A stretch of 64,000 nt of DNA from Oxytricha trifallax (GCA_000711775.1 ARYC01000202.1:62001-126000); one strand, 5' to 3'. Positions 49,328 to 62,576 are shown, numbered from the stretch's first letter. Notes: generated by a model from the letters alone, not told the origin. Made by a program: numbers and translations.

Positions 49328-50808
49328 ATGAACAACCACAATTTTAATTACATAGCTCCAATTAGTCATTAAAGAAACCAAAAGCCTGCAAGTAATAAGT
49401 CTGGCTCTGATGCTTCAATGCCTCCTCCTTCAAGACCAAAAGTCGACTTTGTAGCAGGATTAATTTATCAAGGCAAGAAATTTGAGAGACAATAAAACTC
49501 TCACAGATTTAACAACAGTTCCTTCCCTAAGAATCTTTAAGATAAAAAGTTCTATGGAGGTGGTGGGCCAAGGCCAAGATCTGAATTTAATAACAGAAAT
49601 TTCAAGCAAAGAGATAATAGCTTTAGCAATTAAAGCAATAGCAACCAGTTTAAACCATAGAATAATTCATATTCAAAGTTTAACAATTATAGAGGAGGAA
49701 ATAATTTCAATTAAAATCAATCTTATGAAGGTAAGCCAAATTACAACAGATAGTTCAAATCTGTAGATTAGACCCCAAACATTAAATCAGATTTCACAAA
49801 AACAATTAATAAACCTGTAGAACCAACTGGTGATGTAGACCTTGAAGACTTAAAATTAACACACTAAGCTTAAATTTTATAAGGCTAATAAGGAGCTCAA
49901 TCTCTTTAAAGATAACTTCCTTCAATAAATGATTCATTTTCTGGCAAGTTGAAGCCATCATCTACACCTGCTTCCAAGAACTACGAGAGAAGCACAGTGA
50001 ACAGAAATGCTATAATTTGGGTAAATGAGAGACAGCAGCTGAATCCAGCACTTAAACATGTCAATTTCAAGTATTCATTGACTAATATTATCAAAGAAGA
50101 CTTCTTGATGAATTAACAGCAACTATCAGTCATATTCTTAAGGTAACATATATATTACAAATAATAAACACTTGTATTTTAGTTTAGAGTATCACATCGA
50201 ATACCCTTTATATTTGAAGTGGAGGTTAAGTGAAGTGAGAAATTACTACATAGATATTGAGAAAAACCAGTAAATTATTTTAATATTGCTGGTGGATGAT
50301 CAAAGAGACTCTTTTGAGTAATTCATAACACAAATCAACATAGACTGCTTAAAGTATAGTGCGACACTTATCTGTGCATTTAGGTAATTAAGATATTTAT
50401 TTTTAATTGTTATTTTTATATAGCTTCCAAGAGGTTTCAAACTATTTGAACGTTTACAAATAATTTCAAGCTTATGACTAGAAATATCTGAGAGAAAATA
50501 CTAAAAAGTTAAGTCATTCGCAGCTGGCCACAGATGCTATAACATCAATCAGAGGCATCAATAAAAATGATGCTTAGAAGTTATTTAGGAAATATGGGGT
50601 AAGTCAATAAATTCAAAATATATATAATTAAAATTAATATAAAATCATATATAAAAATATAAAATATTTAATTTTAAATAATTTGTAGACCGTCTAAGAA
50701 ATTGTGTTGGCCAAGGATTATTCAAGATTTTTGGAATTAGATGGCATTGGCAAAACAAAAGTGGACAGACTAATAAACTGTTTCAGGGGAAAATTTAATA
50801 TTAATTGA
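49328..50808 (+). CDS. ERCC1: ERCC1/Rad10-like DNA repair endonuclease subunit, three introns
   Basis: Exons 49328-50142, 50183-50383, 50424-50598 and 50689-50808 (436 residues; TAA/TAG = Gln). Introns are GT-AG and 40, 40 and 90 nt long. Residues about 1-215 are disordered, rich in N/Q/G/R (YGGGGPRPR, NNYRGGNN). The central ERCC1 nuclease-like domain starts NAIIWVNERQQLNPALKHV and has LSVIFLSLEYHIEYPLYLK. The C-terminal tandem helix-hairpin-helix domain includes ITSIRGINKNDAQKLFRKYG and FLELDGIGKTKVDRLI. ERCC1 is the non-catalytic partner of XPF and cuts at single-/double-strand junctions in excision repair and recombination. It is contiguous and unscrambled, among family genes; whether it is a germline-limited paralog or a macronuclear-destined gene cannot be told from this window. 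Confidence 0.88.
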
Positions 50809-51170
50809 TTAATAATTTAGTTAAATTCACCAATATTTTAATAATTATAAGTTAAACATGATTTTTAGAAAACAATAGTACCATAGCTTCAATTATCTTA
50901 AATAAATAAAAATATAAAATTAATAAACAGGGTAAAATAAATTTATTAAAATTAATTTTTTCTCATATATTTAATCATATAGAATTTTGCCAATTATTAG
51001 AACCTTTAAATATTTAATCCAGGAAAACTTTCAAACTATTTACTCATTAATTAAAATAATTTAAATTTTATTTAAAAAAATTTAATAAATTTATTAATTT
51101 TAGACCTCACTTAATTTCAACATAAATCAATTAATTAAAAATAACTTTTTAAAAAGTAAAATAGTGAATA
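50809..51170. other. Spacer between ERCC1-like gene and transposase gene
   Basis: 362 bp of AT-rich DNA. No inverted repeats matching the far side of the transposase gene were noticed by eye. Confidence 0.5.
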
Positions 51171-52727
51171 ATGCAGTAGTAAATGTGTAAACCAATAATT
51201 TCAGTGCTGTATAATATGGCAAAGCATGGGCTCTTGCATCAGCATAGAATGTGTCGCCAATGCAACTATCCAATGAGTTTGTACTATGAAGAGGAAACCA
51301 ATTATAAACATATTTGGAAGTGCACGTTTTGCTTCAGACATATTCCAGTTAACTATTCAACACCATTATGCACACTTAATCTTAGAAGATTCGATATTGC
51401 GCTTGAATGCTGGATTATGAATGCCAAAAGTATAAGTACAGCCAAATTAATGACAACTTCGTCGAGTGTCATTGGTCACTCATCGCCAGAGTACTTCAAT
51501 GTTTTTAGAAAAGTAGCCAGTCATTATGTAGATACAAAGATTATGCCATACTTAATTTTGCCAGGACCAATTGAAATTGATGAATCTAAAACTCAAAATA
51601 AAAAGTATAAAGTAGCAGGAGGCACAATTGTAGTGAGATGGGTGTTTGGAATGTATTGCAGATCCACAAAGTTAGCAGTAATTTATTGTATAAAGGACAA
51701 GACTCATGAAACTTTGGTAGAATGCATGAAAAAGCACATTCCTAAAGGAGGAATTATATTTTCAGACTCTCACATGTCTTATTGTAATTTGCCAGCTGCA
51801 AGATCAAAATTAACTTAATATGGGTACTATCACTTTTGGACAAATCACTCCTTCAGAATGGTGCATGAGAAATTTCCATTCAATAATTCTTTGTATGTTG
51901 AACGCATGTGGCGCTCACTAAAAATGAATTGTTATCAAATTAAATCATCTTTCAACTATGCGAAAGTTCAGTAGCATGCCAACTCATTTGTGCTAAAACG
52001 TAAACTTATTAGAAAAAGAATGCTATATGACTTTATGTTGAAAGCTACCTATGAATACTATAGAGATAAATACAATGAATTTCTTTTAGAATCACAGTTT
52101 GATGAATCTTTATGCCCAAGTATTTATAAAATTGATGAAATTATGTTGAACTTGCAAAGTTAAAAAAGAAATGGTTCTTTTAGCAGAAAGACAAGTAAAA
52201 CCTCAAAAATGCATTTTAATTGGAACTTTTTTATTAATATTGATCTTGAAGATTTAAAACCCTGCAAAGAAGATGATGTATTTGATAGAAACTTTTTGAA
52301 ATACTACGAGATAGGGATGAGTCAAAACAAAGTAGACAAGTGGGTATCAAAGAAATATCAAAAAGTAAGTTTTAGACACAGATTCAACTCTAGAGAAAAT
52401 TGGGTGCCAGTCTGGCCTTAATTCGACTAATTAGTAAATCCAGAAGAAGAGGAAGAAAAAGCTGCAAATAAAACAGATCATACATATGACGATGTAGACC
52501 TGTGCTGTCTACGAAGGACCAAAGGCGAGAGAGATTACTACAGAGCTCTTAAACTACAGTGGTATGAAGGGCAACTTAACATGTATTTGTATGAGCATTC
52601 AGAGCAAAGTATGGACATGTGGCACAGAGACCAAATCAAATACAATACTAAGAAGTTCAATGCTGATATTGACCTACTGGACCTTGAACTTTCAGAGGAA
52701 ATATCTCCTGGATAAGATGAAATGTGA
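51171..52727 (+). CDS. ISXO2/IS1595-type (Merlin-like) DDE transposase, intact
   Basis: Open for 519 codons; 518 residues. I chose the ATG at 51171 (MQQQMCKPIIS) because an in-frame TGA lies just upstream; an ATG four codons later is possible. A zinc ribbon spans residues about 25-55 (CRQCNYP and WKCTFCFRHIP). The IS1595-family DDE domain has GPIEIDESKT (first Asp), IIFSDSHMSY (second Asp) and NNSLYVERMWRSLKM (Asn/Glu end of the triad). Beyond residue 330 is an acidic and basic extension of about 190 residues not typical of bacterial IS1595 transposases. Such genes are known in ciliate genomes. No flanking terminal repeats were seen, so it may be a host-domesticated gene. It is 362 bp downstream of the ERCC1-like gene, same strand. 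Confidence 0.88.
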
Positions 52728-53094
52728 TCAATTCAAAGTCAAATTAAAGTTAAAATTAATTAATTTAAAATTGCTTTTGAAATTCTCTAGTGACCATTCA
52801 CTAAAATTTATTGCATATTCTTTTTAATAATTAATTTATTTATATTTTATGTAAAATATTAAAGTAAATATAAACTAATAAAATATCAAGAATGTCTTTA
52901 ATGATAACTATTATTAAAGTGAATTTATATAGATTCATTGAAAGTTATTTGATATTGAATTAAATTAAGATCTTTAATAAAGTTAATAATAGTATCTTTA
53001 TTAAACTTTTAACTATTTAAGTTTTAAATATTTGAGATTTCCTTTTAATGAGACTCTTTGAGCATTTTCATAATTTTCTTTGTAATAATTATAA
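52728..53094. other. Spacer between transposase gene and member M
   Basis: 367 bp of AT-rich DNA holding the 3' end of the transposase transcript and the presumptive promoter of M. No motif was recognised. Confidence 0.5.
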
Positions 53095-54534
53095 ATGTAA
53101 AACAGTATTCCTGATTTTTTCCCCTATCCAAAGCAGGAGCATGTGGTTAGCCAATAATCAGTATATAGATCCACAAGAATAAAGCAAGCGCCCATCGAAG
53201 ATCTAAAACCCTTAATAGAACCAAAGCCAATTTTAGTAGTAGATCCACCTAAATTCTTAGTGGGAAGGGCAGAGAGGCTTATAAACAAGGCAAGGAAGCT
53301 GTAATCCCTAAACTAAACGATATATCATGCCGTGCAGAGAGTTACAGATCATATTTTCACTAATACTCAGAGTATACTATCAACACTGGAATAGAAAGTT
53401 CTGGAAGCCAATCAAGAAGATTGTAATTCTAAATTTGATATTGAAGGTTATTGTCTAAATAACTTAGAGAAAATGGAGAAGCATGAAGAATAGGTCAAAG
53501 ATATACTGAATAGTATGACTCATATTCAGTAATTAAAAGTTGAGACTTTTTCAGTCTCTAGCAAGATAGATGTTATGCTGAGGAGTTTTGAACTTGAGAG
53601 AGAGTCTCAACATGTACATACTAAAATTTTGAATTATCTCACTCCTAGTACAGTAGTTCTTTAAAATCATTAAATCACAGAGATAGTAAAATTTGAGTAG
53701 GACTAAAAAGGTAAATTCTAAATGAGGACTCTTTGTGATATCCAGAGTGTAGTCAACACGGTACTAATTCATTAAGATAGAGTTTTTATGGACAACGATG
53801 TTTATGATATAAAATCTTACAGTCATATTTAAAGTATTGAGCCTGAAGACGTTACTGGAGGATTGACTCTTAATGAAGAGTATGTTTTATTGGGGCACTA
53901 GCATTATGGAAGTTTCTAGATTTTGAAATGGAATGGGTAGACGTATCATACTATATCAGTTGGAAGGATTAACTTTTAAAAAGCAGAATTTATCTAAAAG
54001 CCTTCTCATTTCTTTTAGCACAGCCCATATGAAGATAAACCACTTACAGTTTACTATCTATTTGGAAATACTTGTCTAAATTAAGCTGAAATAGACTTAG
54101 AAAGAGTAACGAATTCAAATAGGAGAGTTTTATTCAGAAAATCCAAAAACGATCCCATTTACGATTATAAATTTTTGGATTATCGATCTATTATGACCAT
54201 GAATCAGACTTCTTTCCACATTGTACACATAGATACTTTGCAATATCTTTAGCACATCAAACTAAATAATGGTCCCTAACATATTATGATTATACCTAAA
54301 AGTTTTAGGCAAAGAGAGTTCCCCATTATCCTTAAGCAAGGAGAGGACAATGAACTGTAAATAATTGAGGTTAGGAATGAGTAAATATACAAAGAAAGAA
54401 CTCTGAGTGGGCATGAAGGTTAATGCATACTGGGACAAATTAAAATTGAAAATAAGAAATATAAAGATGGGGAGTACTTGCTAGCTGTAAATTCACAAAA
54501 TGTAATGGAAATTATCTAAATGCATTTTAATTGA
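53095..54534 (+). CDS. Cluster family member M, short form, intact
   Basis: Open for 480 codons; 479 residues, the shortest complete member. Start MQNSIPDFFPYPKQEHVV. The Q/N-rich N-terminus is much reduced and no AT-hook is present. The helical middle is LNNLEKMEKHEEQVKDI. The signature reads LIHQDRVFMDNDVYD, followed by YVLLGHQHYGSFQILKWNG, YDYKFLDYRSIMTM and a C-terminal LAVNSQNVMEIIQMHFN. GC content is visibly higher than in the left-hand copies. Only 146 bp separate it from member N, downstream on the same strand. Function is unknown. Confidence 0.85.
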
Positions 54535-54680
54535 ACTAAAATTAATAGTTATTAAAATAATTAATTTATTATAATAATTATGATTAAAATTAAATCTTCT
54601 AATTTAAAAATTTAAACTATCATATATTAATTTGTTTTATTAATACCAAATATAAAATTGTTTTCTATTTTAAAATAATT

Positions 54681-56798
54681 ATGAATAACAACCTTGGCAT
54701 CCAGTATTGCAAAGATGAATTTGCCCAAAGACTAAAACATTGGGAGGATTATACTGCTGATCTAACAGAAAACCCTCAGTAAACAAGCACCCTAAAACCC
54801 GTTTAATTACCAAACAATTTAATCTAGACATCTAATTTGATAAAAACCCAACAGCAGCAACCCCCTATCTTGAAATTCGGAAATAACATAAACTTTAATA
54901 CTATAAGTAATAAAAACTTGAGCATTCAAATTTCATAAGAGAATCCTGGCTTGACTTTACCTAGGCCAAATTTGTCTAAGTCAGAAAAGAAAAAGCTTAA
55001 AATTGGTGTTATTTAAGAGTATAATCAAGGACTTTACAATTAAAACCATCAGGGCAATGGTATACTGAATTCCAATACTAATAATTAAAATTAATTTGAA
55101 CAGTAGGATGGATCATCAGATTAATTAATAGTTGATTCTATGAGAAATAGCTCATATTCAGGTATAAATAACTCAGAGAATTTAGATAAAATAAAAAGTG
55201 AGTTGGAGTAACTTGCAAGTGCAAATTTCAAGCAGCAAGCAGTCAAAGCTGAGCCAACAATTAAGTAATCGAACTTTCAAGAGAAAACAGTATAGATGCC
55301 TAAAATGTTTAAGCCAATTAATTAAGTGATTAAGAGATCAAACTCTACTATGATGGAATAGCCAAGCTTTAATCAGAAGCAAAGTAAATCAGCTTCATCT
55401 AACAACATGAAAACTTAAATTAAATGTTAGGGTATACCTCAAAAGATTGAATCAATAATCTAACAGAACAACATGCCAGTCCCATAGCTAGTTATTTTTG
55501 CTTAAAATTTGCTAGTTTAAGCCGAGAAACTTAAATCTATAGTCGATCAAAGAATAAATCCCAAAGTGAATTCTTTTTTACAAGAGAGTGATTATACAAC
55601 TAAAAACATCCTCAGAGGTTTGGAATCAAAGATGATGAGGTGCTTTTCAGGAAACTAAGGACAAGATGATATAAAAAACATCGCTTATGTTCAATAGGAA
55701 GTACTTGACTATGAAATGAAATAAATGCAAAATATGCAAGCAATTCAAGATTAACTTAACATCTTCCAAGGTGCGCTAGATACAATTGACCGATTAAAGT
55801 TTCCTAAAATTAATATCACGATTGATGTTGAGTTAAGAAATAAAACTTTACTATAAAACTTTGGATCATACGATAATTTATACAGTTAACTCTCAGAAGA
55901 CATAATAGTAATGTAAAATACTAACGACAATAGAATAGATCTTTTGAAAATTACAGACAACTTTAAGGGTGGTTTCTCAAAATAACTTCTATTCTCGAAT
56001 CAAATCGAAGTTGAGTATATCTTTTTGCATCAGAGCAGAGTAATTATCAATCATTGTGCTTATGACTTGAAGACTGGAAACTTACTGTTCTAATTCACAC
56101 ATCCAAATGCTATCGTAGGAGGTGTAGAATTTAACATGCATAGCTTGTTTTTGTCGCATGACGTTTATGGAAAAATTTCATTATGGGATTGGGAGAATCA
56201 GACTTACAACCTAAAGAAAACCTTTAATTTAAACAGGAAGACTAAAGAAAAAGCAACTACCATGTTACAAATAAACCCTTTTAATGAGAACTAATTTTTC
56301 GGAGTTTAGAATAAAAGCTCGCTCTATGAACTCCAATTTGATTACAATGACTCAAATAAATGCCGATCTCATAGAATCTGTGGAATGAATGTAAAAACTT
56401 AGATAATAGATTACAGAATAGTGAGTTCTTAGCATATCCTGACTTTATTCACTAACTCCCTTAGTTTAGATGACTACCAGTCTACAACAAGTTTACAAGT
56501 AATCAACCTAACTTAAGTAATGAGTAAAATTATTCTACCTTCAGGTTTTAACATTGAATCTTTCCCTATAGCTTTAATACAGTCAGGCCCAAATTAAGCA
56601 TTACAAGCTTTTGATTTGATTAAAGTAGGTTTCTCTCCCAAATTGATAAACTTCTAAAATGTTAAAATGCTGGGATAGATACAAACAACTACAAACCCTA
56701 CTACAGGAAACATGAACCATGGAGAAAATAAGTGTGTGGTGGTTGGGTATGATGAGACGTAGAAAAGCACTTAATTGTATCAAATTTATCAAAGCTGA
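54681..56798 (+). CDS. Cluster family member N, long form, intact
   Basis: Open for 706 codons; 705 residues, the longest member. Start MNNLGIQYCKDEFAQRL after the first codons (MNN repeated). The N-terminal 280 residues are Q/N/S/K-rich without an AT-hook. The middle is a predicted helix (VDQRINPKVNSFLQ, QEVLDYEMKQMQNMQ). The signature is FLHQSRVIINHCAYD. The following LKTGNLLFQFTHPNAIVGG and LFLSHDVYGKISLWDWENQ read like a WD-repeat blade, the best structural clue for the family. Later blades have IDYRIVSSQHILTLF. The C-terminus is NKCVVVGYDETQKS...QS. Function is unknown. Confidence 0.85.
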
Positions 56799-57431
56799 CA
56801 AAATATTTAAACCTTAATTCGCATAATTAGTTCTCAATAGTAATGTAAAAGAATTAAAATTCATTTTTATTTTAATTTGTAATTTGTAATTTTGAATATT
56901 TAAACATAGATTTATTTATATTTAAGTAACAGCAAAACTTATAGTTTATAATTATTGCAAGAATTATAATTTTATTAAAATAATGCAAATAAAATTAATA
57001 ACCTTTCTAAGTCTCATTCTATTATGATTAAAATTCTTTTACTTAATTGATTAAAATTATTAAAAGGCAGTTCTTACAGTCTAAATATATCAACAACTGT
57101 TTTCTTTAATTTATTTATTCTCTTTTTGTAATTCATTATAAATTCTCTTATAATCGTTCCTAAGCTTTGTGATCCTAAAATGGCAAAAATTTAGATGGTA
57201 TAAGTTAAACCCTCTTATATATAATTTATTAAATTATAGATAGAATTACTTAATTCCTATATTCTTGTTGATATTTTCCTACCATAAATCATTAAAACCC
57301 AATTAAATAATTTCGTTTGCTTAAATATTCAATATTAAAAATTAATTTAAATAATTTACTAACAAGCACTATTTTTGTTTATAATTTTACATTTTGGGTT
57401 TATTATAACAATAATATTTTAATTTGTAAAT
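56799..57431. other. Spacer between members N and O
   Basis: About 630 bp of AT-rich DNA, no recognisable gene or repeat. Confidence 0.5.
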
Positions 57432-59237
57432 ATGTCTGGATCTTTTTGGGATGAAATGACAAGGGATTTAAATGCCCTTTCTCAAGCTGCAGCAGCATCA
57501 GTAAACACCATCAATACCACTAATACCAACAACCTTAATAACATCAGAAACGGCGGTTAGCATCCACAGCAGATTTAAGTTATTAATACCAATAAATAAA
57601 AGAAGTAGTTGTAGCAACCAGGAAATGATATATCTATACCACCAGTCAATACAAGTTCTATATTCAGAGAATTAGCCCAGGAAAGTAATGGTAATTTGGG
57701 CAGGAAAAAGATTATCACCAAAACTTAGCAAGAACCAATGTCAAATGTTAAGTATGAAAGTAATGACCATTAAAGCATGAATAGTGTAGCTAGTATAAAT
57801 ACAATGAATGGGTGTAGTAGCGTTGTTATTCATTAACCACAAGGCAATCTCAAAAACGAGGGTAGTGTATCTTAAAACATGAGTGCTTTGAAAAATGAAC
57901 CTAATGCCAATAATAGTCTCGTCATTCCTTAAAATGCAGCTGTCAAGTAAAAGTTAGACTTGCAAGTTATCAATCTTGCAACCATGCTGGTCTCTGATTG
58001 CTCCAAAATTTTAGAAATATTACGTGAAGCAATACCAAGAGTAGAGAATTTCTTGTCAGACTGCCAGACACAGGCTAAGAGAGTGGTCTCAGACATAGAA
58101 CTTAAAATTGTAAAATTACAAACTGATAATGCAAGCAACTACTATCAAAACTAAAACACTTCCTAAAAGAACTATGAACAGATTAAATCTATGAGGGAGC
58201 AAGTAATGGAGCTATATGAAAACGTAAATGTACTAAACAGAGTTAGCATTAGTCATAGAGAAAGCTATGTTGATCAAAACTTTTCAGTAAGAAAGAAGGA
58301 AGTAGAGGGATGCGCATAAGTTTATGAAAAGATACTCTAGCAGTTGCCTGGATTATAGGATACTTACGCTTTGAAAGTTGCAGATAAGAACGAAGTTGAT
58401 ATTGTTAGAATAGAGAAAGTTATTGATTCAGAGCTCTTCACTAAATTATTCACGATAAGAGATTAAAAGATCAAGTTTTGTATTTAGCACGGAGATAGGA
58501 TTTTATGCAATGAAAAAGCATACTCCCTAAATACCTTTTAATTCCTGTGTGATGTCATATGGTAACAAACAAATACAGAAGCGATTGCAATGACAGACGA
58601 TCAAGTGATTATGAGTCACGATGGCTATGTTATGATGAGTCATTGGAAATGGGATGGTGTCTAGTATAAATACACTAAGAGAAAGATCTTTCAAAATAGA
58701 AAGCCAGAATGGACTGCTCGTTTACTTAAGAAAAATCCGTTTGTTGATGATTTTAGTTTTTATGTACACTATGAGGATTAGCTTCAACAGATCTTTATTG
58801 ATAGAATAAGCTTTTGCAGTTCCAGAATGTAACTGATAACATAAAGAGTACCAAACTTGCTTGATTATTATTTCACAAATTAAGACTCAATTGTATTGTA
58901 CTGCAGACATGGAATCCAAACCTATGACTTAAAACTGAAGCAATTTAAACTTACAATGACCTCTCAAGATTACAAATTAAACATGATTGTGCCAATAAAT
59001 TTTGATATGAGAGACTTGCCCGTAGTCATTGTTAATAATAAGGATGTTTATGAGACAGTAGATGTGTTGCGAAGAGTATCTAAAATGGTGGTGAGAGGGA
59101 TGGACAGCAATAGTGTGATTATTGGGTAGAATACAAGGGCTGCTAGTTACTCAGAGGAGAGACAGACATATGCTCTTGGATTTGTGCAAGGCGATGGTAA
59201 TCCTAAGCTTGTGCAGTTTATTATTAAGCTTAATTGA
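57432..59237 (+). CDS. Cluster family member O, intact
   Basis: Open for 602 codons; 601 residues. Start MSGSFWDEMTRDLNALSQ with an alanine run. The middle from residue 170 is a long coiled-coil-like helix (EILREAIPRVENFLSD, QAKRVVSDIELKIVKLQ). The signature is FCIQHGDRILCNEKAYS. The C-terminal domain has VIMSHDGYVMMSHWKWDG, DYYFTNQDSIVLYCRHGI, INFDMRDLPVVIVNN and ends LGFVQGDGNPKLVQFIIKLN. 'SHDGYxxxSxWKWxG' is nearly the same in P, so O and P are a closer pair. No AT-hook. Function is unknown. Confidence 0.86.
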
Positions 59238-60548
59238 CTATAAAAGAAATTAATGACTACTATTTTATTAAAATGAAACAAAAATTAACTTAAAATTGAT
59301 TGGAATTAAAAATATTCATATTATTTATTAAAATATATCAGAATTTTCCATTTTTTATTTCTTTTATTCCTAAAGTGCTATAAATTACTATATTGATTTT
59401 GATTTAGCAATTAGTGGTTCCTTTAATTAGAATTCAAACAATTTAAATTACAATGTTAGATGTTGAATAAATTAATGTATACTATCATACTTTAATTCTT
59501 ACAGGAAGAACAGTATAAATCAGAAATTTAAAGTATTTTCTATTAAAATAATTCATATAGATTCATAATAACTTGCTTTTAATCTAAATAGTGAAATATT
59601 TTATGTTTGCGATTATATGTGCTTAAAAATAGTATTTATATTTAATCTCCATTAAAAAGATTTTTAAAAAAAAACTCTTTTTTTTAAATTAAAAATCATC
59701 AATAGCCTAAAATTTATAATTTCCAACAATGTAAAATTATTTTAACATTATGCCTTATTCATCTTATTTAATTTAATTTAAAAAAATTAAATATGTTGAT
59801 AACCCTTTAGATTTCTTTAAAATTTTCTATTATATAAATCTTTATCATTGCTATAATATAAAACCTAATGAGTTGAATAAATAAAATGGGAATTAGTTTC
59901 TAAACTTGCGAACTTTTTATTTTTATATTTGTTATCAAATTGTGATATAAATGTATTATATACTAATCAGAGAATTAAAATATATTAATCCTCAAAATTT
60001 AAGTTAATTTTAATATAAAAAACCATTCTATCTTCTTATAAATTGATAATATTAAGGATATGCATATTCTAATTGATTTTATAAACATATATTATTTATT
60101 TAATTAAACATTCTTAATATATCAAAAAATAAATCAAAAAGTTAATATTTGTATATATCTCTTTTAATATTGAATCATATAATAATTGTGAAATAAAAAT
60201 TGAAAAAAAATAGTATAATATTTATTTCATGACTATAAATTAATTTTAAATAACTTTAAATGCAAATAAAATTCATTATTATCACTTATGTTAATTTAAA
60301 AGAATAGCATTATTCTCTTATAATTATCTAAGTGTAATTCAACTGTAATAAAAACCAATAAATCTGCATGATTCTTATTTTATCTATATTTCTATATAAT
60401 AGTTATATAAATTAACTATGTAAATTAACTATATATTTAAAAGAAATTATTGACGCTATAAATCATCAACATTTTAAGATTGAATTTCAATATTTAATTA
60501 AAATAACTTAATATTATATTGTTATAATTATCATGCTAATCTATTATC
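59238..60548. other. AT-rich spacer between convergent members O and P
   Basis: 1.3 kb between the 3' ends of a plus-strand and a minus-strand gene. AT-rich, no feature recognised. Confidence 0.5.
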
Positions 60549-62576
60549 TCATTATTAATCACGGGTTATCTTGTAGATATTAACCTTCCTATTAAAGCTT
60601 TCAATGCCTCCATTCCCTCTATCAATCCCCATAACGATTCTACTTTCATCCTCAGGTGCACCTTCAATCACTCCGATAATCTCCACTGATGGGTCCATTC
60701 CATAGATTTTACCTTTAATTCCTTAGTCATTCAAGTCAATTAACACAAATTCTTTTGCTTCATTTTAGCTAATGATATAAGGGGAGTAGTCCAAGCTGAA
60801 TCTTGGTGCCAAAATCAAGTATTCTAAGTTGCATCTTTAAATTATCTGTATTTGCCTTTCTTGGGTGAGATCGAAGAGAGAAACACCTAATTTAGAGTAG
60901 AAAAGCAAAGTCTTTGAGTTTACGAAGGTATAGTCCTTGATATGAGCAACTTTAATGTAATGCTTTTCATGCTTAGAATGCACAAAATTATCGAAATCAA
61001 CGTCAATTATAGAAATGACATGGTCTTTAGTTACATAGGCAATTGATGTTGGAGTTCTCAAAGTAAATTTCTTTAAATTCATTATAACACATTCCTTTAT
61101 TTTGGAGAACGTTATTTTTACAAGGTGTGTATCATATCTCTTACCTTGCCATTTCCAAAGTGAAAGTTTTCCATAGCCATCGTGGCTTAGCACTATAAAA
61201 TCAGTCTCATTATAAGTAATACATCCTGTTGTTGGAAACTTTGGCAAATATAAGTCATCTTATATCAAAGAAAAATCCAAGGCTGAGTAGACTCTCTTAT
61301 CACAGATTATTCTATCTTAATGAAGAGCAACAAAAAATACACTCTCAGCAGAAAACACTGATTAACTTAAACACTCTCCATTTTCATACTTGAAGTCAAT
61401 GATTTCTGTTCTATCCATATTATCTCTTTTTAATGCAAATAAATTGTCATTTAGCTAAGATAGAAGTTTTTCGTAACATTACAATTGAGTTGGATAAACC
61501 TGAGCTGTATAGGTGACTTGAAGATCGACTTAAACCTTTTGAATTTTGAATTGGCTTATTGATTCTAAGAATGAGTTGAATTAATTAATCTAAGCTTTAA
61601 TAATACCTAGATTTTTCATTTAAGTTTTTATAAACTCATTTATTTATTTTTCTACTTCAATATTGCCAAATTGAGAGGAAAAGCTACTTTGCTTCTGTTC
61701 AATTGAACTTATCATGTTTTTAGCTGTAATATCTGTCTCTTTAATGAACCCAGTAATTTTGGGTACAAGCCTATCATAGTTTTGAGATAAATTTTGATTC
61801 TCTCTGACTATTTAATGAGCGTTTGATATCAACTTTTTAAACTAAAGCTCTTTGGGCTCGTTTGGGTCCATTGTTTGATTGTTAAGAAATGTTGCTTCAA
61901 ATTTCGTTGGTACTTTTTACAGTGCATACTTGCCACTCTCAGTTTTAATCCACTCTGTTCTTACTTGAGTATTCATTATAGGAATTTCTGAACCCATTCC
62001 ATCATAGTTATTCATGATTGAGTGTTCATTTTTAATACATCTTCTCTTATTTTAAGTGTTTTCTAAAAAGCTACCTTCATTCTTAATAGCCACTCTATTT
62101 TATTTCATGTTTACCATGCATCTTCCCCTAGTCTTTCTAAATTTATTTGCTCTCCCAGTTTATGTACAAATCGTGTTCACTGTATCTTCATCTTATAACC
62201 CTATAATTTTCTCAACAGAATTGCATTAGTCTAATTGAGTATGTTCCTATATAAGTGAGTTATCTCTTCCTGTATCTAAATATGAAGCATCTTCTAATTC
62301 TCTTTTGAGTTTACTAAACATTTTATCGTTACGAGATCTTGTCTAAATTTTTATAGGCAACTTCTTAACTTAATTGAATTCTCTCAGACCTAGCAAATCT
62401 TCTTGAGTTTTATTCTTTTTTTTCTTTAAAATTTCATTATCATTACCCAGCTAATTTGAGTTTTCTTTGTTTTCTGATGAATTGACATCTTGTGATGGAA
62501 AATCTATGCTTTTTATCATTTTATCCCATAATGCAAGTTGATCATTCAAATCATTTTAATGGTGCTCTGATTCCAT
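60549..62576 (-). CDS. Cluster family member P, intact
   Basis: Open for 676 codons; 675 residues. Start MESEHHQNDLNDQLALWDK. A basic KTRGRCMVN patch lies at about residue 175. The helical middle includes AKNMISSIEQKQSSFSSQF and LQCYEKLLSQLNDNLFALKR. The signature is VALHQDRIICDKRVYS. The C-terminal domain has FIVLSHDGYGKLSLWKWQGK (WD-like), VAHIKDYTFVNSKTLLFY, LFDLTQERQIQII and LIDLNDQGIKGKIYGM. It is the only minus-strand member in the right-hand half and is divergent from Q across 179 bp. Function is unknown. Confidence 0.87.

Noticed and set aside
49482-49766. Alternative 94-codon frame in the standard code
   Set aside because: Overlaps the ERCC1-like first exon in another frame; the Gln-recoded frame continues into unmistakable ERCC1 domains.
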